A stretch of 64,000 bases of DNA, from assembly GCA_028716975.1 (NCBI GenBank), contig JAQUOU010000004.1:124001-188000 (forward strand). Reading direction: 5' to 3'. Both the position numbers and the translations under genes were made by a program. The notes beneath the pieces are model-generated. The model saw only the letters and a program-made list of their open reading frames with translations. It did not search any database and was not told where the DNA came from. This DNA comes from Methylobacter sp. Its GTDB lineage: Bacteria; Pseudomonadota; Gammaproteobacteria; Methylococcales; Methylomonadaceae. Positions within the stretch are counted from its first letter, which is position 1; each line of letters starts with the position of its first letter. Below, piece after piece: positions 47,327 to 57,000 of this stretch.

Positions 47327-47621
47327 ATTCTACTTTGTCAGATTATGCAAAAGCGCGTCATACCCGCAGGGAAGCGGGTATCCAGTGCCATGGATGGTAA
47401 GTTCAAACCTATCCCTGGAGCCTGGATTCACAATATACATCCTTGCACATTGCCCTTCGGGTAAATACAAATCGTCTATTCTGCCGATTTGTCCGGCACA
47501 AATTCGTCTGGAACGAATTTGCATTTACCCGCAGGGCTACGGGCAGGAAAGCCCGTAGTGACTCCATGCCGGGATGACGATGCTGGAAAGTATGGATCAT
47601 AATCCGACAAAGTAGAATTAA
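47324..47621. mobile_element. MITE (298 bp) carrying two structured repeat units, locus 4
   Basis: Terminal inverted repeats of 24 bp begin TTAATTCTACTTTGTC at 47324 and end with the complement at 47621, matching at 23 of 24 positions; a TTAA lies at each tip. Inside are one degenerate plus-strand hairpin unit (47430-47491) and one good minus-strand unit (47499-47558; H1 CTACGGGC-TTTCCT-GCCCGTAG, box CCC-TGC-GGG, H3 CAAATTCGT-TCCAG-ACGAATTTG). No transposase is encoded. The left tip provides the TAA stop of the anSME pseudogene. Confidence 0.8.
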
Positions 47622-47740
47622 CCCGTTAATAAACTTCAATATGGGCTGCATTGCGCTGCGCATACTGAACGGTGCTAACAATAGGCGCTGCGATGTTTTT
47701 ACCTTACACTTCCACCTTAATCAGTTTTTTGAGGCCACCT

Positions 47741-50395
47741 ATGTATCGCTTATTGATTTCAGCCACTGCCCTTGCGCTTGGCGGCTTATCGGCCCAACCT
47801 GTACAGGCTGTTCCCGCGACTTCCAGCATCGAACAAACGACCACCCAACTGCCCCGCGGCAGTCGCCCGTCACATTACGATGTTGTTATCAAACCCAATG
47901 CGAAGTCACTGACTTTCGATGGCAAGGCGTCGATTTTTATTGAGGTGTTACAGCCTGTCAACAGCATCACCCTCAATGCTGCCGAGTTGGTGTTCGCCAA
48001 GGCGGTCTTGTCCAAAGATCAAAACGGCGCATCGTTTCCAGCATCAAGCATCCAGCTTAACCAAGCCCGGCAAACGGCGACTTTTACTTTCGAGCAAACA
48101 ATCGCGCCAGGCTGGTATTGGCTTGGCATCGATTACACCGGCAAGATAGGCACGCAGGCCGCAGGCCTGTTCGCCCTGGATTACGACAGCAACGATGGAC
48201 GCAAGCGCGCTCTGTACACCCAGTTTGAAACCTCCGATGCCCGCCGCGTTATTCCGTCATGGGATGAGCCTTCGTATAAAGCGACTTTTAAACTGGAAGC
48301 CACAATACCAACGGGCCAACTGGCGGTCAGCAATATGCCGGTAGAGGATCAGCGCGATCTGGGCAAAGGCTATAGCCGCGTGCGGTTTTTGACATCGCCG
48401 AAAATGTCCACTTATTTATTGTTCTTCGGGCTAGGCGATTTTGACCGCGCCACGGCGAAACTGGGCGATATTGAAATTGGCGTCATCACCAAAAAAGGTG
48501 GAACTGCCCAAGCGGCGTTTGCGCTAACATCGACTCAGAGAATATTGCAGGAATACAACGATTATTTCGGCACGCCTTATCCATTGCCCAAACTGGATAA
48601 TGTCGCCGCTCCCGGCCGCAGCCAATTCTTCAGCGCCATGGAAAACTGGGGCGCTATTTTTACCTTTGAACACTCCATCTTATTAGATCCCTCGATTTCA
48701 ACCCAGGCCGACAAGCAGCGTGCGTTCATGATCGCCGCTCACGAGACCGCGCATCAATGGTTCGGCAATCTGGTCACTATGGCTTGGTGGGACGATCTTT
48801 GGCTTAACGAAAGCTTTGCTTCCTGGATGGAAAGCCGCACCACCGCACGGCTCCACCCGGAATGGAATAGCGCGTTGAGCGATGTCGGCGACCGCGACCG
48901 AGCCATCGAACTGGACTCGCTGTCATCCACGCACCCGGTCGTGCAGCATGTGGAAACCGTGGCGCAAGTTAACCAGGCTTTCGATGCCATCACCTATCAA
49001 AAAGGCGAAGCCGTCATCCGCATGCTGGAAGCCTATGTGCGCGCAGATGCCTGGCGCTCCGGCATACGGCAATATATGCAGGCGCACCGCTATGGCAACA
49101 CTGTTTCGGCGGATTTGTGGCGCGAACTGGAAGCGGTTGCAGGTAAGCCCATAGCCGCTATCGCCCGAGATTTTACGCTACAGCCGGGCGTGCCGCTGAT
49201 TCGTGTCGAAGACCTTATATGCACGGCGGGTACTAGCCAACTGCGCTTATTCCAGGACGAGTTCAGCAAAAATAACCCGGACAAAAAACCACTGCGCTGG
49301 CGAGTTCCGGTACGGGTTCAAGCCTCTGCCGGCGGCGCGCCGGTCAGTCAGTTGGTGACTGCCGGCAAGTCTGCAATCACTGTGCCAGGGTGCGGTCCGG
49401 TAATTGTCAACGCCGGTCAAAGCGGCTATTTCAGGACTCTCTATGCGCCCAAACACTTTGCCGAAATCGTCAATAGTTTTGCCTCGATTGCCGCCATCGA
49501 TCAACTCGGCATTTTGTCGGACACCTCGTCCTTGGGACTTGCCGGACTGCAATCCGCTGCTGATGTCCTCGAATTGGTCAAGGCAACGCCGCTCAGCGCC
49601 GATCCGCAAGTCTGGAACAAAATCGCTTCCGTGTTCCGCAGCATTGATGAGTTTTATCGTGGTGACACCGCTCACCAAGCGCAATTCAGGACTTTTGCAA
49701 TCGCTCATTTAACGCCGGTGTTTGCTAAAACAGGCTGGACGGCTGGACCTGACGAGCCGGATACCGTAGCCATTTTGCGCAACGACTTAATCGGAACCCT
49801 GGGTAGCCTTGGCGCGCCGGATATTATCGCCGAAGCCCGGCGGCGCTACGGTGCCCAAAATACGGATCCAACCGCCGTGCCGGCGCCATTACGCAAGACC
49901 ATCCTGAGCGTCGTCGCCCAACACGCCGATACCGCTACTTGGGAACAGTTGCATACCACGGCGCTCGCAGAGAAAACGCCGCTCATCAAAGACCAGCTCT
50001 ATGCGCTGTTGTCCGCCACAGAGGATGAAAACCTTGCCCGTCGTGCCTTGGATCTCGCGCTGACGGCAGAGCCGGGGGCAACTACCAGTTCGGCAATGAT
50101 CCAAGCCGTGAGCAAATTTCACCCTGATCTGGCCTTCGACTTCGCCGTAGCGCATCTTCCGGCAGTCACCGAAAAACTGGATGCGCCGTCGCGCGGTAAT
50201 TATCTCGCAAGGCTTGCCGAACGCTCGCTTGACCCCGCCATGATCGGCAAGATCAATGCTTATGCTGCGGCAAATCTGGCCCCCGGTTCGCGCCGGTCCG
50301 CCGACACGGCAATCGCCGCTATCGGCTACCGCATCAGCGTGCGTAACAAGCGTCTACCTCTTATTAATCAATGGCTGGGGCAATATGGAAAATGA
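47741..50395 (+). CDS. Secreted M1-family zinc aminopeptidase
   Basis: An 884-residue metallopeptidase that removes N-terminal amino acids from peptides. A signal peptide (MYRLLISATALALGGLSAQPVQA, about 1-23) directs it to the periplasm or beyond. The exopeptidase motif appears as SAMEN (298-302), in place of the usual GAMEN. The zinc site is HETAH (334-338) with the third ligand Glu357 in WLNESFASW. The N-terminal beta-saddle and the C-terminal ERAP1-like helical domain are complete. The start at ATG 47741 is supported by GAGG at 6 bases and by the signal peptide; upstream in-frame codons add an implausible extension. It overlaps the GNAT gene by ATGA. Confidence 0.93.
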   Translation: MYRLLISATALALGGLSAQPVQAVPATSSIEQTTTQLPRGSRPSHYDVVIKPNAKSLTFDGKASIFIEVLQPVNSITLNAAELVFAKAVLSKDQNGASFPASSIQLNQARQTATFTFEQTIAPGWYWLGIDYTGKIGTQAAGLFALDYDSNDGRKRALYTQFETSDARRVIPSWDEPSYKATFKLEATIPTGQLAVSNMPVEDQRDLGKGYSRVRFLTSPKMSTYLLFFGLGDFDRATAKLGDIEIGVITKKGGTAQAAFALTSTQRILQEYNDYFGTPYPLPKLDNVAAPGRSQFFSAMENWGAIFTFEHSILLDPSISTQADKQRAFMIAAHETAHQWFGNLVTMAWWDDLWLNESFASWMESRTTARLHPEWNSALSDVGDRDRAIELDSLSSTHPVVQHVETVAQVNQAFDAITYQKGEAVIRMLEAYVRADAWRSGIRQYMQAHRYGNTVSADLWRELEAVAGKPIAAIARDFTLQPGVPLIRVEDLICTAGTSQLRLFQDEFSKNNPDKKPLRWRVPVRVQASAGGAPVSQLVTAGKSAITVPGCGPVIVNAGQSGYFRTLYAPKHFAEIVNSFASIAAIDQLGILSDTSSLGLAGLQSAADVLELVKATPLSADPQVWNKIASVFRSIDEFYRGDTAHQAQFRTFAIAHLTPVFAKTGWTAGPDEPDTVAILRNDLIGTLGSLGAPDIIAEARRRYGAQNTDPTAVPAPLRKTILSVVAQHADTATWEQLHTTALAEKTPLIKDQLYALLSATEDENLARRALDLALTAEPGATTSSAMIQAVSKFHPDLAFDFAVAHLPAVTEKLDAPSRGNYLARLAERSLDPAMIGKINAYAAANLAPGSRRSADTAIAAIGYRISVRNKRLPLINQWLGQYGK

Positions 50396-50875
50396 ACTAC
50401 CCCATCATAAAAATCACAACCCGCATATCGACGGCTTCGCGCAAGTTGTCGATAGTGTTTGTCAGGGAATTACGTTATCTGGCTTTTACTGAAGCGCCGC
50501 CGCGAGAAACGACCGTGACTTACGTTGAGCAAAACCTTGCCGAAAACTGGCCGCACTTCATCGCTCTTGACGGCGAAAAAGTCATCGGCTGGTGTGATAT
50601 TGCCTCGTTGGACAAACCGGTATTAGAACATTCGGACGTACTGGGCTTGGGCGTTATCTGGGAATTCCGTGGCCATTGGCAAACGCCTCATCAGTACTGC
50701 GCTGCAGCGGCTAAAGAGTGGGGGGCTAAGCCGGATAGTGTTGGCGGTTCGCGATCAAAAAATCGCCATACAACTCTATAAAAATTTTGGCTTTTTCCAG
50801 GAAGGCCGGCATATGAAGGCCGTCAAAATCAACGGCGGCTATGAAAACCAACTATCAATGGCGTTACTTAAATGA
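50392..50875 (+). pseudogene. GNAT-family acetyltransferase, frameshifted
   Basis: From ATG 50392 the frame reads an N-acetyltransferase (YPIIKITTRISTASRKL..., LAENWPHFIALDGEKVIGWCDI, LGLGVIWEFRGHW). Near 50668 it leaves the frame, and the acetyl-CoA-binding region continues in the +1 frame as GKRLISTALQRLKSGGLSRIVLAVRDQK...LYKNFGFFQEGR to a stop at 50875. The two halves together make a normal-length GNAT protein, so a single frameshift (or a sequencing error) separates it from a functional gene. It is translationally coupled to the M1 aminopeptidase. Confidence 0.82.
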
Positions 50876-51271
50876 TCGGCTGAAGCGGCTTGCTAATCAG
50901 TAACTCCTTTAGTAAACTTTAATTTGACTCATTGAAGGAGGGTAAATTCGTGGAGATACTTCAGAATCTAGCCTCATCGGATGTTCTCCAGGCAGTTCAT
51001 TTATCTACAGGTGACCGGCTAGAGCACAAAGTAGCCTGCCAATCAGCCGGGCTATGCACGAGCCAATATTACACATCACATTCTTTAATTGACTCGGCCT
51101 CTTTATCCACTGCTCATGTCTGCAGTTCACCCCTACAACTGATTTACCGCCAAACTTATCATGCGGTTGAGGGAGGGATGGATCCTTTGCCCAGTGAAAT
51201 CCACTGCGAGCCGGTTTATAATACCGGTGCGCTTCTGAAGAACGTCCGTAAACCCATACTCCCTGGAGCTA
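50876..51271. other. Leader region of the RND efflux operon
   Basis: About 400 bases upstream of the outer-membrane factor gene. Apart from the small open frame at 50950 no feature is recognised, and no regulator gene is present. Confidence 0.4.
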
Positions 51272-51291
51272 ATGATGCGATGGACTGTTAA
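50950..51291 (+). CDS. Hypothetical 113-residue open frame with a strong ribosome site
   Basis: A GTG at 50950 is preceded by AAGGAGG at 8 bases, one of the best Shine-Dalgarno sequences in the window. The frame runs to 51291 and overlaps the start of the outer-membrane factor gene. The protein has no recognisable domain, no signal peptide and ordinary composition. It could be a leader peptide coupling translation to the efflux operon, or the frame may be accidental. Low confidence. Confidence 0.3.
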   Translation: MEILQNLASSDVLQAVHLSTGDRLEHKVACQSAGLCTSQYYTSHSLIDSASLSTAHVCSSPLQLIYRQTYHAVEGGMDPLPSEIHCEPVYNTGALLKNVRKPILPGANDAMDC

Positions 51292-52846
51292 GTTCTGCGG
51301 GTTTTGGCTTTTGCCTTGTTTGTTGCTCAGCGGCTGCATGGTCGGGCCCGACTATGTCCGTCCTCCTGCGGAAACGGCTGATCAATGGCTGGAAGCCGAG
51401 GACCAGCGGCTTAAGACAACTTCGGCCAACGATCAGGATTGGTGGAAAACATTCAAGGATCCGATCCTGAACCGATTAATTGATCGCGCCTACCTCCAGA
51501 ATCTCAACATACGCGTGGCAGGGGTGCGAGTACTCGAAGCCCGTGCCCAACTAGGCATTGCCATCGGAAATATCTACCCGCAAAACCAGCAGCTTACCGC
51601 ATCCTTGACTAAGGTGCACCTCAGCCAGCGCGCCTCGCAGGCGGCTTTCTCCAGAATATTCGATTATGCGCAAACGCAGATTGGATTGACTGCCAGTTGG
51701 GAAATTGATTTTTGGGGCAAGTTCCGCCGCGCCATCGAATCGGCGGATGCCGGATTTCAGGCTGCGGTAGAGGATTATAACAATGCGCTGGTCAGTCTTA
51801 CCGCCGATGTGGCACGCGCGTATATCACCATCCGGACGCTGGAAAAACGCCTGGGGATCGCGCGGCAGAATGTCGATACGCAAAAGGAAAACCTGCAGAT
51901 CGCGGAAGCCCGCTATAACGGCGGCACAACCTCCGAGCGCGACGTAGAACAGGCCAGAACGGTGCTGGCAAATACCCAGGCTTCCATTCCCACGCTGGAG
52001 ATCGGACTGCGTCAGCAACAGAACGCACTTAGCGTCCTGTTAGGCATGCCTCCCCGCCGGATGAGCGATTTAATGGCTGCAACCGCGCAGATTCCAGCTC
52101 CTCCCGTGCAGGTAGCCGTAGGCATACCCGCTGAACTCCTGCGGCGCCGGCCCGATGTCCGCAATGCCGAATGGCAGGCAGCCGCCCAATCCGCCAATAT
52201 CGGCGTGACTAAGGCCGATCTCTATCCCGCTATTTCGCTTTCCGGCACTTTTGGTTTTCTATCGTCCGATGTCGGCTCGTTTGCCTTGGGTGATGTTGTT
52301 CTCTGGAAAAGCCGTATCGCCAACTTTGGTCCGGCCTTGCAATGGAACATTTTCAATTACGGGCAAATCACCAATCAGGTGCGGGTGCAGGATGCACGGC
52401 TACAGGAATTATTAATCAGTTATCAAAATACTGTCCTCACCGCTCAGCGGGAAGTGGAAGACAACCTGGTGGCTTTTTTGCGTTCCCAGGAACGCGCCCA
52501 GTCTTTAGGGGAAAGCACCGCCGCGGCTCAGCGTTCGCTGAATCTGGCAACGTTGCAATACCGTCAGGGCATCACCGATTTCACCACTGTCCTGACAGCT
52601 CAGCAGGCGCTGCTAAGCGAGCAGGATAGCCTCGCCAGCACCTTGGGAGATATTTCCAATAACCTGGTGGGCGTGTACCGGGCCTTGGGCGGCGGCTGGC
52701 AAATTCGAGAAGGCGAAGATGTCGTGCCCGATTCGATCAAGGAAGAGATGACAAAACGTACCGATTGGGGCGGCTTATTGAGGCCGGCCGCTCAACCATC
52801 GCCCGATACCCGGACGCCATCAGGCATTAGTTGGCCTCGATGGTAA
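51275..52846 (+). CDS. RND efflux outer-membrane factor lipoprotein (NodT/OprM family)
   Basis: A 523-residue TolC-like channel protein. The lipobox LLSGC places Cys21 as the lipidated residue, followed by the family motif MVGPDYVRPP. Two OEP repeats are visible: SWEIDFWGKFRRAIESADA...LTADVARAYITIRTLEKRL, and its counterpart after VGIPAELLRRRPDVRNAEWQAAAQSANIGVTKADLYPAISLSGTFG. The second of two adjacent ATGs (51275) gives a 6-base spacing to GGAG and is my choice; 51272 is the alternative. It is first of a three-gene efflux operon. The order OMF-adaptor-pump is less common than adaptor-pump-OMF. Confidence 0.93.
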   Translation: MRWTVKFCGFWLLPCLLLSGCMVGPDYVRPPAETADQWLEAEDQRLKTTSANDQDWWKTFKDPILNRLIDRAYLQNLNIRVAGVRVLEARAQLGIAIGNIYPQNQQLTASLTKVHLSQRASQAAFSRIFDYAQTQIGLTASWEIDFWGKFRRAIESADAGFQAAVEDYNNALVSLTADVARAYITIRTLEKRLGIARQNVDTQKENLQIAEARYNGGTTSERDVEQARTVLANTQASIPTLEIGLRQQQNALSVLLGMPPRRMSDLMAATAQIPAPPVQVAVGIPAELLRRRPDVRNAEWQAAAQSANIGVTKADLYPAISLSGTFGFLSSDVGSFALGDVVLWKSRIANFGPALQWNIFNYGQITNQVRVQDARLQELLISYQNTVLTAQREVEDNLVAFLRSQERAQSLGESTAAAQRSLNLATLQYRQGITDFTTVLTAQQALLSEQDSLASTLGDISNNLVGVYRALGGGWQIREGEDVVPDSIKEEMTKRTDWGGLLRPAAQPSPDTRTPSGISWPRW

Positions 52847-52863
52847 GGAGGAAGTGAATAGCT

Positions 52864-54051
52864 ATGAAGAGGCGTAATGCTGCCGGATTTATGTGGATGC
52901 TGATGATCTTTGCCACGGGGTGCGAGGAAAAGAATGCCTACGTGGCCCCGCCGCCACCGCAGGTCACAGTTAGCCGGCCTGTTCATCAGCGTATCAGTGA
53001 ACACCTGGAATTTACCGGAAATACGCAGGCCTTTAATTCAGTCCAGTTAGTCGCGCGGGTGGAAGGTTATCTGGACAAGGTGTTTTTTCACGACGGCGAT
53101 CTGGTCAAGAAAGATCAGCCGCTGTTCCTGATTCAACAGGATACTTATCAGGCCCGGTTGAAGCAGGCTGAGGCTCAAGTGCTTCAACAAAGAGCCAGTC
53201 TCGACCATGCGCAAACCGAACTGGACCGGTTCGGCGGCCTGGCGCGCCAACATGCGGCAGCCCAGACCGATGTGGACAACTGGAAATTCGAGCGTGACAA
53301 TGCGAGGGCGGCAGTGGTCGCCGCCGAAGCCAATCGCGACCTGGCCAGATTGAATCTGGATTACACGAAAGTGGTGGCGCCTTTCGACGGGCGCATTGAC
53401 CGCCGGCTCAAAGATCCAGGCAATCTTGTGGGCGCGGGAGAGTTTACGCCGTTGGCCCAGATTAACCAGATAGATCCTATATACGTTTATTTCACTATCA
53501 GCGAGACGGATTTGCTAAGGGTTATCAAACAGACCAGCGTCGATCCAGGCGAGGCTCAAAAAATGAAAATTCCGGCCCAGCTCGCGCTGTCAGGCGACAA
53601 AGGCTATCCTCATATGGGATACCTTGATTTTACTGCGATTTCCGTGACCCCGACAACCGGTACATTGCTGTTGCGCGCCATTTACCTTAATGCCGACGGC
53701 AAAATATTGCCCGGACTGTTTGCCCGTGTGCGGGTGCTTGTTGTCAACTCGGAAAAAATGGCGCTACTGGTGCCGGAAGAGTCCATCGGCTATGACCAGT
53801 TGGGCTCGTATCTGCTGATAGTGGATGAAAACAACGCCGTTGAGCGCAGGACAGTCAAGCTTGGTGTTCAAGCAAGCGACAAGCGGGTAATCGAAGAAGG
53901 GATCAGTGATAAAGACTCGGTGATTGTGACGGGGCTTCTGCGCGCAATTCCGGGGAACAAGGTGAAACCCATACAAAAACCTTTGGCGGAGAATAAAAAG
54001 AATGCAGCCGCTTCTTCTGCCCCGCATGAGACAGGAAAGCCCGCCTTATGA
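52864..54051 (+). CDS. RND efflux periplasmic adaptor (MexA/AcrA family)
   Basis: A 395-residue membrane-fusion protein. A lipobox-like ATGC (Cys20) suggests lipidation in the inner membrane. Family segments are VARVEGYLDKVFFHDGDLVKKDQPLFLI (lipoyl half, about 61-88), the alpha-hairpin coiled coil (about 95-165) and LNLDYTKVVAPFDGRIDRRLKDPGNLVGAG (second lipoyl half). PIYVYFTISETDLL and the C-terminal beta-barrel and membrane-proximal domain complete it. The conserved LRAIYLNADGKILPGLFARVRV matches the AcrA type. It overlaps the permease start by 4 bases (ATGA). Confidence 0.94.
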   Translation: MKRRNAAGFMWMLMIFATGCEEKNAYVAPPPPQVTVSRPVHQRISEHLEFTGNTQAFNSVQLVARVEGYLDKVFFHDGDLVKKDQPLFLIQQDTYQARLKQAEAQVLQQRASLDHAQTELDRFGGLARQHAAAQTDVDNWKFERDNARAAVVAAEANRDLARLNLDYTKVVAPFDGRIDRRLKDPGNLVGAGEFTPLAQINQIDPIYVYFTISETDLLRVIKQTSVDPGEAQKMKIPAQLALSGDKGYPHMGYLDFTAISVTPTTGTLLLRAIYLNADGKILPGLFARVRVLVVNSEKMALLVPEESIGYDQLGSYLLIVDENNAVERRTVKLGVQASDKRVIEEGISDKDSVIVTGLLRAIPGNKVKPIQKPLAENKKNAAASSAPHETGKPAL

Positions 54052-57000
54052 TTTCTCAATATTTCATTGAAAGGCCAATATTCGCTAATGTCATAGCAAT
54101 TATTACCATCATTATCGGCCTCGTTTGTTTTATAAACCTGCCCGTGTCTCAATATCCCCCAATCGTACCGCCGACCATTCAGGTGACTACTCGCTACCCG
54201 GGCGCCAGCGCCGAGGTGGTTGCCAATACGGTAGGCATTCCTATCGAGCAAGCAGTCAACGGCGTGGAAAACTCCATATATATGCTGTCGACCAGCGCCA
54301 GCGACGGAACTTATACTTTAACGATTACTTTCAACGTAGGAACTAATCTTAATACCTCAATGGCGCTGGTGCAGAACCTGGTTAACAGCGCTTTGCCGCA
54401 GCTTCCCGGCTCAGTTCAACCGCAGGGCGTCACGGTAAAAAAAGTTTCGACGGATATACTGCTGGTGGTCGCGCTGTATGCCGAAGACGACCGGTACGAT
54501 GAAACTTATCTGTCGAACTATGCAGTAATCAACCTGCAAAACCCGCTGGCGCGTCTGCCAGGCGTAGGTCAAATCGCAGTGCGCGGCGCCGGGCCTTATA
54601 GCATGCGGGTATGGTTGAATCCGGAAAAGCTTCGCTACTTCAGCTTAACTACAATTGATGTAGTCAACGCCATTCAGAGTCAAAACCTGCAAGTGGCCGC
54701 AGGGCAGTTGGGCGGGCCTCCCGCCCCTTCGGACCAGGCTTTCCAATTCACAGTCAACGCCTTGGGCCGTTTGGCCGATGTGGCGCAGTTTGAGAATATC
54801 GTCATTAAAAGCGCGCGCAGTGAGTCGGCGCAAATTGTGCGGATTCGGGATGTAGCGCGGGTCGAACTTAGCCGCCAGAGCTATAGCAACTTTTCCGTAT
54901 CCGGGGGGCACAAGGCCACGGTGATGCCGGTGTTTACCCTGCCCGGCGCTAATGCGCTGGACGTCGCGGATGAAGTGCGCGGAGCTATGGCGTCCATGAG
55001 CAAGGAATTCCCGCCAGGCTTGAGCTATGAGATTCGGTACGATACTACGAAGTTTGTGCGCAGCGCGATACACGATGTCTACGAGACTTTGTTCGAGGCC
55101 GGGATTCTGGTTCTCGTCGTCATTGTGGTATTTTTACAGAACTGGCGGGCCACGCTTGTGCCGGCGACGACCGTACCGGTCACCCTGATTGGCGCTTTTG
55201 CGGCTATGTCCATGCTGGGATTCGGCGTTAATCTGCTGACTCTGTTCGCATTGATTCTGGCGGTCGGCATTGTCGTCGACGATGCTATCGTCATTGTGGA
55301 AAACGCCTCGTATCATATCGAACAAGGCATGGCCCCCAAGGAGGCGACGATTAAAGCAATGCAGGAAATTACCGGGCCCATCATAGGCATCACCCTGGTG
55401 CTGACGTCGGTATTCCTGCCCGCGGCCTTTCTGCCGGGAATTACGGGGCAGTTGTTTCGTCAGTTCGCCTTGGTCATCGCGTCCACCGCCATCATTAGCG
55501 CCATCAATGCATTGACCCTCAAGCCGGCTCAATGCGCTCTCTGGCTGCGGCCGGTTCAGGAAAAAAAGAAAGTCAATTGGTTCTTCCGCGGCTTTAACAA
55601 GGCTTATGCATGGGTGGAGAATTCCTATATGCGATTGGTTAGCTGGATGGTGGCGCGGGCTGGATTCACGGTCATTCTGTTTGTGGTGATAATTGCCGTC
55701 ACCGCCTGGCGGTTTGCCCAACATCCCACTGGATTTTTACCCACCGAAGATCAGGGTTATGCGATCGTTGTTACCAGGCTCCCGGACGCCGCTTCGCAAC
55801 CGCGCATGGTTAAAGTGGCCAAGGCGCTGGATGAGGTTCTTAAAAAAACCCAGGGAATAAACGCGTGGGTGACCATAGGCGGGTTGTCCGTACTGGACAG
55901 CGCAAATGTTTCCAATATTTTTACCACCTTTATCGTTTATGAAGATTGGAGCAAGCGCGGCAAGGATTTAAGCCAGGACAAGATTGTCGGCACCCTGCGC
56001 CGCGAGCTGACAGCCATAGAAGAGTCCGGTTCCATCGTGCTGGTGCCGCCTCCCATCCGTGGATTGGGGCAGGGAGGCGGCTTTCAGTTGATGATTGAGG
56101 ATCGTCAGAGCCTGGGCCTTGCCGAATTGCAGAAGGCCGTTAATGAAGTTCTCCGCGCGGGCAACTCACAATCCGGCTTGCGTAATTTGACCTCGACTTT
56201 TAGCGCCCGCAGTCCTCAGCTTTTCCTGGATATTGATAGAACCAAGGTGGAGTCGCTGAATATTCCGCTAAATAATGTGTTTTCCACGCTGCAGACCTAT
56301 CTGGGCTCTACCTTCGTCAATTTATTCAACAAATTCAACCAGGTTTTCCAGGTTTATGTCCAGGCTGATGCACCGTTCCGCTTGCAGCCTGAGGATATCA
56401 AGAGCCTCTATGTGCGCAATGGACAGGGCGAAATGGTGCCGTTGGGTACTTTACTCGATGTTAAAAGGACTTTGGGCTCCGAGCTGGTGACGCGCTACAA
56501 TCTTTATCCTTCGGCACAAATATATGGGGCCGCCGCGGTGGGGTTCAGTTCCGGGCAGGCCTTGAATTTAATGGAGCAGCTAGCCGGGAATGTGCTGCCA
56601 AAAGGAATAAGCTTCGACTGGACCGCAACATCCTTCCAGGAAAAGCAGGTCGGTAATCAAGCCTATTTCATTTATGCTCTCTCGATTACTTTGGTATTTA
56701 TGGTGCTGGCGGCTTTGTACGAAAGCTGGACCAGTCCACTGGCGGTCGTGCTGGTCGTTCCCATGGCTTTGGTCGGCGTGCTCCTGGCTCTGATGCTGCG
56801 GGGCTTTGACAATAATCTTTATACGCAGGTCGGGCTGATCCTGATGATCGGCCTTGCTTGTAAGAATGCCATCCTGATTGTCGAATTCGCCCGCCAGCTT
56901 CAGTCCGAAGGAATGTCCTTGACGGAGGCTGCGGTGGAGGCCACGCGCCGGCGATTCCGGCCTATCGTCATGACCTCGTTCGCTTTTATTCTTGGCGTCG

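Noticed and set aside
42113-47741. Integrative element bounded by tRNA-Thr att sites
   Set aside because: I found no second copy of the tRNA 3' end and no integrase gene within the window.
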